Assembly (NCBI RefSeq): GCF_018614135.1
Contig: NZ_JAGGOW010000056.1
Location: forward strand, 1 to 37,398
Reading direction: 5' to 3'
From: Streptomyces sp. ISL-66
GTDB taxonomy: Bacteria; Actinomycetota; Actinomycetes; Streptomycetales; Streptomycetaceae
DNA: 37,398 nt
Shown: piece after piece, positions 8,619 through 16,509 of the stretch
How positions within the stretch are numbered: position 1 is the stretch's first letter
Layout of the letters: the number at the start of each line of letters is the position of its first letter
Translations under genes and position numbers: made by a program
Notes under the pieces: generated by a model
The model's database searches: none
What the model was told of the DNA's origin: nothing
Seen by the model: the letters and a program-made list of their open reading frames with translations, nothing else

Positions 8619-9776
8619 ATGTCGCTCCCCGCCACCACCCGCGTCGCCATCGTCGGCGCCGGCCCCACCGGCCTCACCCTCGCCCTGACCCTGGCCAAGG
8701 CCGGCATTGACTTCGTGCTCCTGGACCGCCAGGCCGAGGGGGCCAACACCTCCCGCGCCGCCGTCGTCCACGCACGCACCCTGGAGGTCCTCGACGAGCT
8801 CGACCCGGCCGCCGGCGCCGAGCTGCTCCGGCGCGGCACGACCGTCACCACGTTCCGGATCCGCGACGGCGCCCGCCCCCTCGCCGCCGTCACCTTCGAC
8901 GGGCTGCCCACGGCCCACCCGTACGCCCTGATGGTCCCCCAGGACCAGACCGAGGCCGTGCTCCTCGACCGCCTGCGCGCCCTCGGCGGCGACGTCCACC
9001 GCCCGTACGAGGTCACCGCCGTCGCCCAGGACGCCGACTCGGGCGGGGTCACCCTCACCACCGCCACCGGCGAGACCCTGCGCGCCGCCTACGCCGTCGG
9101 CGCCGACGGCATGCACAGCACGGTCCGCGAGGCCGCCCGGATCGGCTTCACGGGCAGCGCCTACGAGGAGTCCTTCGTCCTCGCCGACGTGGCGATGGAC
9201 TGGGCGCCGGGCCCCCGGGAGGTCTCCCTCACCTTCGGCGCGGCCGGTCTCACCGTGGTGGCCCCGCTCCCTGGAGGGCGCTACCGCGTCGTCGCCACCG
9301 TCGCCGACGCCCCCGTCGAGCCCGGCCTCCCCTTCGTCCAAACCCTGCTGGACTCCCGCGCCCCCGGCCAGGCCGCCGTCACCGGCGTCGTCTGGTCCTC
9401 CCGGTTCCGGGTGCACCACCGGGTCGCGGACCACTACCGGGCGGGCCGCCTGCTGCTCGCGGGCGACGCGGCGCACGTGCACAGCCCGGCCGGCGGCCAA
9501 GGCATGAACACCGGCATCCAGGACGGCCACGCCCTCGGCCGCGCGCTCGCCACCGCCGTCGCCGACGGCACCGTCGACGCCCTCGACGCCTACGAGGCCG
9601 CCCGCCGGCCCGTCGCCCTGCGCGTCGTGGCGCTGACCGACCGGATGACCCGTATCGCGACCACCCACAACCCGGCCCTGCGCGCCGTACGCAACACCCT
9701 GCTCCCGCTCCTCGCCCGCGTCCCGGCGCTGCACCGACGCCTCGCCACCGAGCTCGCGGAGCTCAACTACCGCTGA
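8619..9776 (+). CDS. FAD-dependent aromatic-type monooxygenase
   Basis: A 385-residue flavoprotein of the phenol/polyketide hydroxylase (PHBH-like) group, expected to hydroxylate an aromatic or polyketide substrate with NAD(P)H and oxygen. The ADP-binding GAGPTG motif is at residues 12-17, followed by LLDRQ; the DG motif is AVGADGMHSTVREA; and the second FAD motif is LLLAGDAAHVHSPAGGQGMN. GGAGGAGA lies 6 bases before the ATG. It is shorter than typical three-domain members, ending soon after the second FAD motif, so it lacks the thioredoxin-like C-terminal domain. Divergent from and probably controlled by the TetR gene. The substrate is unknown; self-resistance or xenobiotic detoxification is plausible. 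Confidence 0.9.
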   Translation: MSLPATTRVAIVGAGPTGLTLALTLAKAGIDFVLLDRQAEGANTSRAAVVHARTLEVLDELDPAAGAELLRRGTTVTTFRIRDGARPLAAVTFDGLPTAHPYALMVPQDQTEAVLLDRLRALGGDVHRPYEVTAVAQDADSGGVTLTTATGETLRAAYAVGADGMHSTVREAARIGFTGSAYEESFVLADVAMDWAPGPREVSLTFGAAGLTVVAPLPGGRYRVVATVADAPVEPGLPFVQTLLDSRAPGQAAVTGVVWSSRFRVHHRVADHYRAGRLLLAGDAAHVHSPAGGQGMNTGIQDGHALGRALATAVADGTVDALDAYEAARRPVALRVVALTDRMTRIATTHNPALRAVRNTLLPLLARVPALHRRLATELAELNYR

Positions 9777-9794
9777 AACACCGGAACCCGCGGC

Positions 9795-10637
9795 CTATTC
9801 CACGAACAGCCCGCGCGCGGCGGCCCGGGCGTCGAAGGCCTCCAGGCGGGCCTGCGCGTCCGGAAGCGCGTCGGCCATCGCCTCCAGCAGCACCCGCCCC
9901 AGCAGCATCGGCGCGCACGCGGTGTCGAACGCCAGCCCCGTCCCGACCGGCGCCGGGATCAACAGGTCCGAATGCCGGGCCACCGGAGCGAACGCCGAGT
10001 CGGCGACCGTCACCACCGTCAGCCCGGCCGCCCGCCCGTGGTCCAGGGCCTCCGCGACCTCCTTCGGATGCCGCGGCAGCGCGAAGCACAGGAGCGCCGA
10101 CGCGCCGGCGGCGACGGCCGCGTCGATCCGGTCGGCGAGCATCGAGCCGCCCTCGTCCAGCAGCCGCACGTCCGGATGGACCTTCGCCGCGAAGTACGCG
10201 AACCCGCGCGCCTGCGAGGAGGCCGCACGCAGCCCCAGTACGGGCAGCGGACTCGACGCGGCCAGCAGCCGCCCCGCCTCCTGCACCGGCGCCGGGTCGG
10301 CGAGCATCGCGGACAGCCGCCGCAAGTTCTCGATCTCGCCCTGGACCGCCTGCTGGTACTCGTTGTACGCGTCCTCGTGCGCGGCCCCGGCCCGCTCCGC
10401 GGGGGCCACCTCCCGCAGGTGCTTGCGCAGCGCGGGATAGCCGTCGAAGCCCAGCGCCACCGCGAACCGGGTCACCGACGGCTGGCTCACACCGGCCAGC
10501 TCGGCGAGCTCCACGCTCGACAGGAACGGCACCTCCGCGGCCCCGCGCACCATGCAGTGCGCGATGCGGCGCTGGGTCGGCGTCAGCCGGTGCCCCTCGA
10601 ACAACTTCTGCAGCCGCGCTGCCGGGCTCTCGCTCAT
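9795..10637 (-). CDS. RpiR/MurR-family regulator with SIS domain
   Basis: A 280-residue regulator. An N-terminal helix-turn-helix (about residues 20-77, with SVELAELAGVSQPSVTRFAV) is followed by a sugar-isomerase (SIS) ligand domain (about 120-260, with LGLRAASSQARGFAYFAAKV and LLCFALPRHPKEV). The start is ATG at 10637 behind GGAGGGGG; the 15-residue upstream extension is rejected. Family members usually sense phosphosugars. Here no sugar genes are nearby, but its upstream region shares the 9-mer ATTCAGTCA with the hutU operator, so control of histidine use is a specific hypothesis. It ends 19 bases from the convergent monooxygenase gene. Confidence 0.9.
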   Translation of the reverse strand: MSESPAARLQKLFEGHRLTPTQRRIAHCMVRGAAEVPFLSSVELAELAGVSQPSVTRFAVALGFDGYPALRKHLREVAPAERAGAAHEDAYNEYQQAVQGEIENLRRLSAMLADPAPVQEAGRLLAASSPLPVLGLRAASSQARGFAYFAAKVHPDVRLLDEGGSMLADRIDAAVAAGASALLCFALPRHPKEVAEALDHGRAAGLTVVTVADSAFAPVARHSDLLIPAPVGTGLAFDTACAPMLLGRVLLEAMADALPDAQARLEAFDARAAARGLFVE

Positions 10638-10672
10638 CCCGTCCCCCTCCGTCCCGTCCCTACGGGTCAAAT

Positions 10673-10708
10673 ATTCAGTCACGGAGCACTCTGCATGCGG
10701 TTATGCAG
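10673..10708 (-). promoter_or_regulatory. Candidate operators upstream of the RpiR-family gene
   Basis: Two elements lie upstream of the gene: ATTCAGTCA (plus strand, 10673-10681), identical to part of the hutU operator, and the perfect dyad CTGCAT-N6-ATGCAG (10691-10708). I see no convincing -35/-10 pair. Confidence 0.4.
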
Positions 10709-10751
10709 CACGGCAACCCACACCCGCGATCCGAGACCCCACGGACCTTGA

Positions 10752-11087
10752 TCAACCCGCCCGCCCGGCCCGCACCGTCACACTCCGACCCCGCCCGGCG
10801 CGGCGGCGGCGGCCCGGCGGCTGCCCGGCGGCTCGGCATCGGCTCGACCGCTGCCCGGCGGCGGCGATGTTCCTGTTCGTGTCCCCGATGACGCCGCCGC
10901 CGCGGCGGTTCGGATCCCCGCCATCCCCTTCGGCCCGGTCCTCTCCGACCGCGCCGGCGCCGTCTTCGACATCCACCAGCTCTTGGCGGCCGGCTCCCCG
11001 ATCGGCCCTGGCTGCGCCTCCGCGCTCGTCCTCGTCCGCCGGGATCCGGGGTCTCGTCCGGCGCGACCGGCCGGATACGGGGGCTAG
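10752..11087 (+). pseudogene. Possible remnant of a coding sequence
   Basis: In the gene-poor stretch 10709-11115 one plus-strand frame is open from just after TGA (10749-10751) to TAG (11085-11087). From about 10884 it has the strong G/C third-position bias of real Streptomyces genes and reads like protein (VRIPAIPFGPVLSDRAG, then VFDIHQLLAAGSPIG). The first third is Pro/Gly low complexity and no ATG or GTG start is in frame. It could be a decayed gene or chance. Confidence 0.25.
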
Positions 11088-11115
11088 CCCCAGTGCGGGC
11101 ACGAAGGCCGTTTCC

Positions 11116-11121
11116 TAGGGT
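11116..11121 (+). promoter_or_regulatory. -10 element suggesting a leaderless transcript
   Basis: TAGGGT ends 6 bases before the ATG at 11128, so transcription would begin at or next to the start codon. There is no Shine-Dalgarno sequence in front of that ATG. No clear -35 is visible. Confidence 0.35.
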
Positions 11122-11127
11122 GTCGGC

Positions 11128-11499
11128 ATGGAGTCCCAGGAGCTGAAGAAGGAACTCGCGGCCACGCTGGACGCCCGGCGGGAGCTGGGTCCCGAGTACG
11201 AGGCCGCACTGGTCGACTCGTTCGTCGAGAAGGTCGACACCCAGGTCAGGCGGCGCCTCGCGGAGGAACGGCTCTCCGCGGCCCGCCCGCAGCGCTCCGC
11301 GGAGCCGGTGGACGGCAACTTCGGCGAACGCTTCGGCTTCGCGATCGTCACCCTGGTGCTGGCGATCCCGCTCTCCGCGATCGGCGCCGCCCAGGCCCAC
11401 CTCAGCGGCCTGATCGTCGCCTGGCTGGGCATTCTGGGCGTCAACTACGTCCACGCCACCAAGCTCCGCCCCCGCCACCTTTCCGACCCCCGGGCCTAA
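11128..11499 (+). CDS. Conserved small membrane protein of unknown function
   Basis: Protein of 123 residues. Residues 1-60 are charged and probably cytoplasmic, rich in Glu and Arg (ESQELKKELAATLDARREL), resembling a short helical oligomerisation segment. Residues 71-90 and 92-109 are two hydrophobic segments separated by AQAH, forming a hairpin in the membrane. The tail is short and basic (TKLRPRHLSDPRA). The architecture resembles small actinomycete integral membrane proteins with an N-terminal helical region, but I cannot assign a family. Probably leaderless (see the -10 element). It stands alone between gene-poor regions. Confidence 0.75.
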   Translation: MESQELKKELAATLDARRELGPEYEAALVDSFVEKVDTQVRRRLAEERLSAARPQRSAEPVDGNFGERFGFAIVTLVLAIPLSAIGAAQAHLSGLIVAWLGILGVNYVHATKLRPRHLSDPRA

Positions 11500-11578
11500 C
11501 CCCACCGCGACCGCGGGCCGGCCCGCCAGCAGGACCGACCGTGGCCCCGCGCCATGCCGTACCCGCCCCCCGCGTCGG

Positions 11579-11751
11579 CACCATCCAGCCCCACGGACAC
11601 CATCCAGCCCCGCCGGCACCATCCAGCCCCGCCGGCGTTTGAGGCGCGGGGTCTGGGGCGGAGCCCCAGGGGCTCGAGCGCAGCTCGGGTCCTACGGGTC
11701 AGGGCGGAGCCCTGGGAACGGTGGAAGGGCGGGGCGGGGAGCTTGCCCCGC
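11579..11751. repeat. Tandem 19-mers plus dispersed palindromic (REP-like) element
   Basis: Three tandem copies of a 19-base unit beginning CACCATCCAGCCCC (11579-11597, 11598-11616, 11617-11635). They are followed by hairpins CTGGGGC-GGA-GCCCCAG (11653-11669), CGAGC-GCA-GCTCG (11675-11687), CAGGGC-GGA-GCCCTG (11700-11714) and GCGGGG-N6-CCCCGC (11734-11751). The GTTTGAGGCGCGGGGTCTGG context resembles intergenic palindromes scattered through many Streptomyces genomes. The rest of 11752-12171 holds no gene I can support. Confidence 0.6.
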
Positions 11752-12171
11752 GCAGCGGCGCACCCACCGGCGGGCCGGTACGTACGGCGGCGGCACCGGG
11801 GCCGGGCCTGGGCCAACGGGCCGGTACGCACGCGACGGCGCCGGGGCGGGCCGCGCCCCGTCAAGGGCCGCGCAAGGGCCCGTCAAAGACTTGGCGCGGG
11901 GACCGCCGCACCCCGGTTGCCCGGGGGCGGGACGACGGCGGTCCCCGCGAAGGACACGGGCCGGGTCAGGGCCGTCCGCGCGTCCGTGGCGTCCACGCGG
12001 TCCGGGAGCCGCTCCGGAGGTGCGCCGACGCCGTTCTGGTGCCGGCCGGGTCCCGGTTCCCCGGTCTTCCCTGCCGACAACCACCACTGTGCCGGAGCCT
12101 TGTTAAGCCGGTGCTGCCGTCACGTGACGGGTCCGTACCGATTGCGCGTCGGCCAGGGCACCGGCCCCGGC

Positions 12172-12292
12172 CGACCCACGAACCGCGGCCGAGATCGCGA
12201 CCCCGACCGCGACCCAGGCCGAGACCGCGACCCAGATCTCGACCGAGGCCGAGGCCAAGGCCGAGGCCAAGACCCCGACCCCGACCCCGCAG
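12172..12292. repeat. Low-complexity CGAGGC/CGACCC repeat tract
   Basis: Degenerate short tandem units (GACCGCGACCC, GCCGAGGCCAAG, GACCCCGACCCC) fill the space immediately downstream of the cystathionine beta-synthase stop. The tract translates to Arg/Asp/Gly or Pro repeats in every frame and is not a gene. GTCACGTGAC (12119-12128), a perfect palindrome, lies just beyond it. Confidence 0.6.
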
Positions 12293-12295
12293 GAA

Positions 12296-13681
12296 CTACT
12301 TCGCCGACTTCGCCAAGAACGCCAGCAGGTCCTGACGGCTCACCACACCCGTCGGCTTGCCCTCGACCAGGACGATCGCCGCGTCCGCCTCGCCCAGGAC
12401 CGCCATCAGCTCGGACACCGGCTCGCCGGAGCCGACCTGCGGGAGGGGCGCGGACATGTGCTTCTCCAGCGGGTCGCCGAGGGACGCCCGCTGCGCGAAC
12501 AGTGCCGCCAGCAGTTCCTTCTCGACCACCGAGCCGATGACCTCGGCCGCCATCACGTCGGGGTGACCCGCGCCCGGCTTGACGATCGGCATCTGCGAGA
12601 CGCCGTACTCGCGCAGCACCTCGATGGCCTCGCCGACGGTCTCCTCGGGGTGCATGTGGACCAGGGAGGGGATGCCCCCCTCCTTGTCCGCCAGCACGTC
12701 GCCGATCCGCGCGGCGGGCCCGGCTTCCTCCAGGAAGCCGTGCCCGGCCATCCACTCGTCGCTGAAGATCTTGCTGAGGTAGCCGCGCCCGCTGTCCGGG
12801 AGCAGGACGACGACCACGTCGTCCGGGCCGAGCCCCTCCGCCGCGCGCAGCGCCGCGACGACCGCCATGCCGCAGGAGCCGCCGACGAGGAGGCCCTCCT
12901 CCTTGGCGAGGCGGCGGGTCATCTGGAAGGAGTCCTTGTCGGACACCGCGATGATCTCGTCCGTCACGTTGCGGTCGTAGGCGGTCGGCCAGAAGTCCTC
13001 GCCGACGCCCTCGACGAGGTACGGGCGGCCGGAGCCGCCGGAGTAGACCGAGCCCTCGGGGTCGGCGCCGATCACCTTGACCTTGCCGCCCGACACCTCC
13101 TTGAGGTAGACGCCGGTACCGGAGATCGTGCCACCCGTGCCGACGCCGGCCACGAAGTGGGTGATCTTCCCGTCCGTCTGGTCCCACAGCTCGGGACCGG
13201 TGGTCTCGTAGTGCGAGCGCGGGTTGTTCGGGTTGCTGTACTGGTCGGGCTTCCAGGCGCCGGGCGTCTCGCGCACGAGGCGGTCGGACACGTTGTAGTA
13301 CGAGTCCGGGTGCTCGGGGTCGACGGCCGTCGGGCAGACCACCACGTCGGCGCCGTAGGCGCGCAGCACGTTGATCTTGTCCAGCGAGACCTTGTCAGGG
13401 CAGACGAAGATGCACTTGTAGCCCTTCTGCTGGGCCACGATGGCGAGTCCTACACCCGTGTTGCCGCTCGTGGGCTCCACGATGGTGCCACCGGGCTTGA
13501 GGGCGCCGCTCTGCTCTGCGGCTTCGATCATCCGGACGGCGATCCGGTCCTTCACGGATCCGCCGGGATTGAAGTACTCGACCTTGGCAAGGACGGTGGC
13601 CTGGAGGCCTTCGGTCACACGGTTGAGCTTCACCAGCGGGGTATTGCCGACGAGGCTGATCATCGAGTCGTGGAATTGCAC
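12296..13681 (-). CDS. cbs: Cystathionine beta-synthase
   Basis: Condenses serine and homocysteine to cystathionine, the entry to reverse transsulfuration. About 461 residues. The N-terminal PLP domain has K44 in NPGGSVKDR, the PTSGNTG loop and the GTGGTISGTG phosphate-binding loop. The C-terminal third (about 340-461) carries two CBS motifs (GIPSLVHMHPEETVGEAIE, and AAIVLVEGKPTGVVSRQDLL), which bind adenosyl ligands in relatives. I chose the GTG at 13681 (MQFHDSMISLVGNTPLV) because GGAG lies 6 bases upstream; an ATG one codon earlier and a TTG at 13693 are alternatives. The CBS pair separates it from plain cysteine synthase. No homocysteine-related gene adjoins it. Confidence 0.93.
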   Translation of the reverse strand: MQFHDSMISLVGNTPLVKLNRVTEGLQATVLAKVEYFNPGGSVKDRIAVRMIEAAEQSGALKPGGTIVEPTSGNTGVGLAIVAQQKGYKCIFVCPDKVSLDKINVLRAYGADVVVCPTAVDPEHPDSYYNVSDRLVRETPGAWKPDQYSNPNNPRSHYETTGPELWDQTDGKITHFVAGVGTGGTISGTGVYLKEVSGGKVKVIGADPEGSVYSGGSGRPYLVEGVGEDFWPTAYDRNVTDEIIAVSDKDSFQMTRRLAKEEGLLVGGSCGMAVVAALRAAEGLGPDDVVVVLLPDSGRGYLSKIFSDEWMAGHGFLEEAGPAARIGDVLADKEGGIPSLVHMHPEETVGEAIEVLREYGVSQMPIVKPGAGHPDVMAAEVIGSVVEKELLAALFAQRASLGDPLEKHMSAPLPQVGSGEPVSELMAVLGEADAAIVLVEGKPTGVVSRQDLLAFLAKSAK

Positions 13682-13812
13682 CATGTTCTCCAAGGAGGGG
13701 ACTCCACGGGTTCTCCGGGAGGCTCGGCCAGAGTATGCGTAAAGGGATTGGCCGACCGGCAGTACGGGGCAGGTAGGTCAACAGGACCAGGGACCGAGGA
13801 GGTGGCCCGAGG

Positions 13813-14898
13813 GTGTCCAGGGCGAGGACGGCCCGCCGGATCGCGGCGGGCGCGGCGTACGGCGGTGGCGGGCTCGGACTCGTCGGGGCCGCCGCGGTGG
13901 GGCTGGTCGTGGCCGAGATGCGGTTCGCGAAGCGGACGGTCGGCACGGGACTGGCGGATCCGCCGCGCGCGGACGGGCTGTACGGGAGCGAGTTCGGCGG
14001 GCCGGAGATGAGTCCGGGCCCGCTGCGGCTCGGCATTCTGGGCGATTCCACGGCCGCCGGGCTGGGCGTGCGCCGGTCGAGACAGACGCCGGGGGCGCTG
14101 CTGGCCTCGGGGCTCGCGGCGGTGGCGGAGCGGCCGGTGGAGCTGCGGAACGTGGCGCTGTCCGGGGCCATGTCCGACGACCTGGACCGCCAGACGGGGC
14201 TGCTGCTGGACGGGGACGGGCCGGCCCCCGACGTGTGCGTGATCATCATCGGTGCCAATGACGTGACCCGGCGGATGCCGCCGACCCAGTCGGTGCGGTT
14301 GCTGACCTCGGCCGTGCGCAGGCTGCGGCTCGCGGGCTCCGAGGTCGTGGTCGGCACCTGTCCGGACCTCGGGACGATCGAGCCCGTCTACCAGCCGCTG
14401 CGGTGGCTGGCCCGGCGCGTCTCGCGGCAGCTGGCGGCCGCCCAGACGATCGGGGTGCTCGCGCTGGGCGCCCGTACGGTCTCGATGGGCGACCTGATGG
14501 GGGCGGAGTTCGCGACGAACCCGCGCGAGATGTTCGGCCCGGACTCCTACCACCCGTCGGCGGAGGGGTACGCGACGGCCGCGATGGCCGTGCTGCCGAC
14601 CCTGTGCGCGGCCGTGGGCGTGTGGCCCGAGTCGGACCGGCTGGACGTCTCGCGGGACGAGGACATGCTTCCGGTCGCCAAGGCGGCCTCGGCGGCGGCG
14701 GGGCTCGCGGGTACGGAGGTCACGGGGGCCCGTGGCCCTTGGGCCCTGCTCAAGCACCGGCGCAGGCGGCGGGTTCCGGGCGAGGAGCTCGCGCAGGAGA
14801 CTGGAGGAGCCGACGGGGCGCGCCGGTCCGCGCGCGGCGACGGGAAGACGGGCGGGGGCGCGGCCAGAGCGACCGGAGTCACATCGAAAGGGCAGTGA
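13813..14898 (+). CDS. SGNH/GDSL-type hydrolase with N-terminal membrane anchor
   Basis: Protein of 361 residues. Residues 10-35 form a hydrophobic anchor or signal anchor. The hydrolase fold follows with all SGNH blocks: GDST with catalytic S79, a Gly-containing block II, GAND (147-150), and D244-x-x-H247 in GPDSYHP. The catalytic domain is therefore probably outside the membrane, acting on an ester of a lipid, sugar or cell-wall component. From about residue 255 a non-conserved, basic and Gly-rich tail runs to the end. GTG start at 13813 behind GAGGAGG. It is divergent from cystathionine beta-synthase and 67 bases before the thiolase gene. The substrate is unknown. Confidence 0.88.
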   Translation: MSRARTARRIAAGAAYGGGGLGLVGAAAVGLVVAEMRFAKRTVGTGLADPPRADGLYGSEFGGPEMSPGPLRLGILGDSTAAGLGVRRSRQTPGALLASGLAAVAERPVELRNVALSGAMSDDLDRQTGLLLDGDGPAPDVCVIIIGANDVTRRMPPTQSVRLLTSAVRRLRLAGSEVVVGTCPDLGTIEPVYQPLRWLARRVSRQLAAAQTIGVLALGARTVSMGDLMGAEFATNPREMFGPDSYHPSAEGYATAAMAVLPTLCAAVGVWPESDRLDVSRDEDMLPVAKAASAAAGLAGTEVTGARGPWALLKHRRRRRVPGEELAQETGGADGARRSARGDGKTGGGAARATGVTSKGQ

Positions 14899-14965
14899 CC
14901 TCGACGGTACGGGGCGGTAACTTCGCATGCGGTCCCGGTACGACACCACCTCCCTTGGAGCCCCG

Positions 14966-16186
14966 ATGCCCGAAGCCGTCATCGTTTCCACCGCCCGGTC
15001 GCCCATCGGCCGCGCTTTCAAGGGGTCCCTCAAGGACGTGCGCCCGGACGATCTGACCGCCACGGTCATCCAGGCCGCCCTCGCCAAGATCCCCGAGCTG
15101 GACCCGCGCCAGATCGACGACCTGATGCTCGGCTGCGGTCTGCCGGGCGGCGAGCAGGGCCACAACCTGGGTCGTATCGTCGCCGTGCAGATGGGCATGG
15201 ACTACCTGCCCGGCACGACGATCACCCGCTACTGCGCCTCCTCGGTCCAGACCTCCCGGATGGCGCTGCACGCCATCAAGGCGGGCGAGGGCGACGTCTT
15301 CATCTCCGCGGGCGTCGAGATGGTGTCGCGGTCCGTGAAGGGCTCCTCCGACGGCCTGCCGGACACCCACAACCCGTTCTTCGCCGAGTCCGAGGCCCGC
15401 ACCGCCGCGGTGGCCCAGAGCACCGGCTCCTCCTGGCACGACCCGCGCGAGGACGGCCTGGTCCCGGACGCGTACATCCAGATGGGGCAGACCGCCGAGA
15501 ACCTGGCGCGCCTGAAGGGCGTCACGCGGCGCGACATGGACGAGTTCGGCGTGCGCTCGCAGAACCTGGCCGAGGAAGCCATCAAGAACGGCTTCTGGGC
15601 CCGCGAGATCACCCCGGTCACCACCCCGGACGGCACGGTCGTCTCCACCGACGACGGCCCGCGCGCCGGGGTCACCCTGGAGGCCGTCGAGGGCCTCAAG
15701 CCGGTCTTCCGTCCCGACGGACTGATCACGGCCGGCAACTGCTGTCCGCTGAACGACGGCGCCGCGGCGCTGGTCGTCATGAGCGACACGAAGGCCCGCG
15801 AGCTGGGCCTGACCCCGCTGGCCCGGATCGTCTCCACCGGCGTGACCGGCCTCTCCCCCGAGATCATGGGCCTGGGCCCGGTCGAGGCCTCCAAGCAGGC
15901 GCTGAAGCGCGCGGGCCTGAGCGTCGGGGACATCGACCTCTTCGAGATCAACGAGGCCTTCGCGGCCCAGGTCATCCCCTCCTACCGCGACCTTGGGATC
16001 CCGCTGGAGAAGCTGAACGTCAACGGCGGCGCCATCGCCGTCGGTCACCCCTTCGGGATGACCGGTGCGCGCATCACCGGCACCTTGATCAACAGCCTGC
16101 AGTTCCACGACAAGCAGTTCGGCCTGGAGACGATGTGCGTCGGCGGCGGCCAGGGGATGGCGATGGTCATCGAGCGTCTTAGCTGA
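14966..16186 (+). CDS. Acetyl-CoA acetyltransferase (thiolase)
   Basis: Thiolase of 406 residues that joins or cleaves acetyl-CoA units. The catalytic cysteine is C90 in TRYCASSVQTSRMA; the second catalytic pair is H361 in AVGHPFGMTGAR and C391 in MCVGGGQG; NEAFAAQ is also present. ATG at 14966 behind GGAG is preferred to an in-frame ATG at 14927. The length and full active site point to a working degradative or biosynthetic thiolase; whether it serves fatty-acid oxidation or acetoacetyl-CoA supply cannot be told, as no beta-oxidation partners adjoin it. A strong terminator follows at 16249. Confidence 0.94.
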   Translation: MPEAVIVSTARSPIGRAFKGSLKDVRPDDLTATVIQAALAKIPELDPRQIDDLMLGCGLPGGEQGHNLGRIVAVQMGMDYLPGTTITRYCASSVQTSRMALHAIKAGEGDVFISAGVEMVSRSVKGSSDGLPDTHNPFFAESEARTAAVAQSTGSSWHDPREDGLVPDAYIQMGQTAENLARLKGVTRRDMDEFGVRSQNLAEEAIKNGFWAREITPVTTPDGTVVSTDDGPRAGVTLEAVEGLKPVFRPDGLITAGNCCPLNDGAAALVVMSDTKARELGLTPLARIVSTGVTGLSPEIMGLGPVEASKQALKRAGLSVGDIDLFEINEAFAAQVIPSYRDLGIPLEKLNVNGGAIAVGHPFGMTGARITGTLINSLQFHDKQFGLETMCVGGGQGMAMVIERLS

Positions 16187-16248
16187 CAGAGACCGCCCGA
16201 TTACGGTCCCGTCGCCCGCGTCCGCCGCGATCGCGGCCCGAGGGCAAG

Positions 16249-16281
16249 CGCCGCACGGGATCCGCTCGATCCCGTGCGGCG
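16249..16281 (+). terminator. Thiolase terminator
   Basis: Perfect 14-base stem, CGCCGCACGGGATC (16249-16262) with its complement (16268-16281) and a CGCTC loop, 63 bases past the stop. Confidence 0.8.
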
Positions 16282-16327
16282 TACTGACAGAGAATCTAAT
16301 CCTGTCGCGGCCGATCCGTGACCAAAT

Positions 16328-16360
16328 ATCCCCCAGGATGTGACCTTTGTCCTGGGGGAT
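16328..16360. other. Intergenic hairpin of unknown role
   Basis: ATCCCCCAGGA (16328-16338) pairs with TCCTGGGGGAT (16350-16360) around an 11-base loop. A third copy of the arm, ACCCCCAGGT, follows at 16367-16376. It lies in the 323-base gap between the thiolase terminator and the gene at 16510, so it could be an operator or leader structure for that gene. The rest of the gap shows nothing I can name. Confidence 0.5.
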
Positions 16361-16509
16361 CGCCATACCCCCAGGTCAGGCCGTATCTCCGCGGGGGCGT
16401 CGGGACGAAAGACCTGTCCAATTCATGACGTAATGCACTGCCGGCCATTCCCAGGTGAGGACAAGCTGATGTAGGAAGTCGGGGGATCGAATCAATCAGG
16501 AGTTAGTCA

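Noticed and set aside
11554..12540. Several overlapping open frames in the 11.5-12.3 kb region
   Set aside because: They are low complexity (Arg/Pro/Gly), cover repeats and hairpins, and run into the cystathionine beta-synthase gene in the wrong frame.
13682..13812. SAM or other sulfur riboswitch before cystathionine beta-synthase
   Set aside because: The leader is short and shows no conserved SAM riboswitch core.
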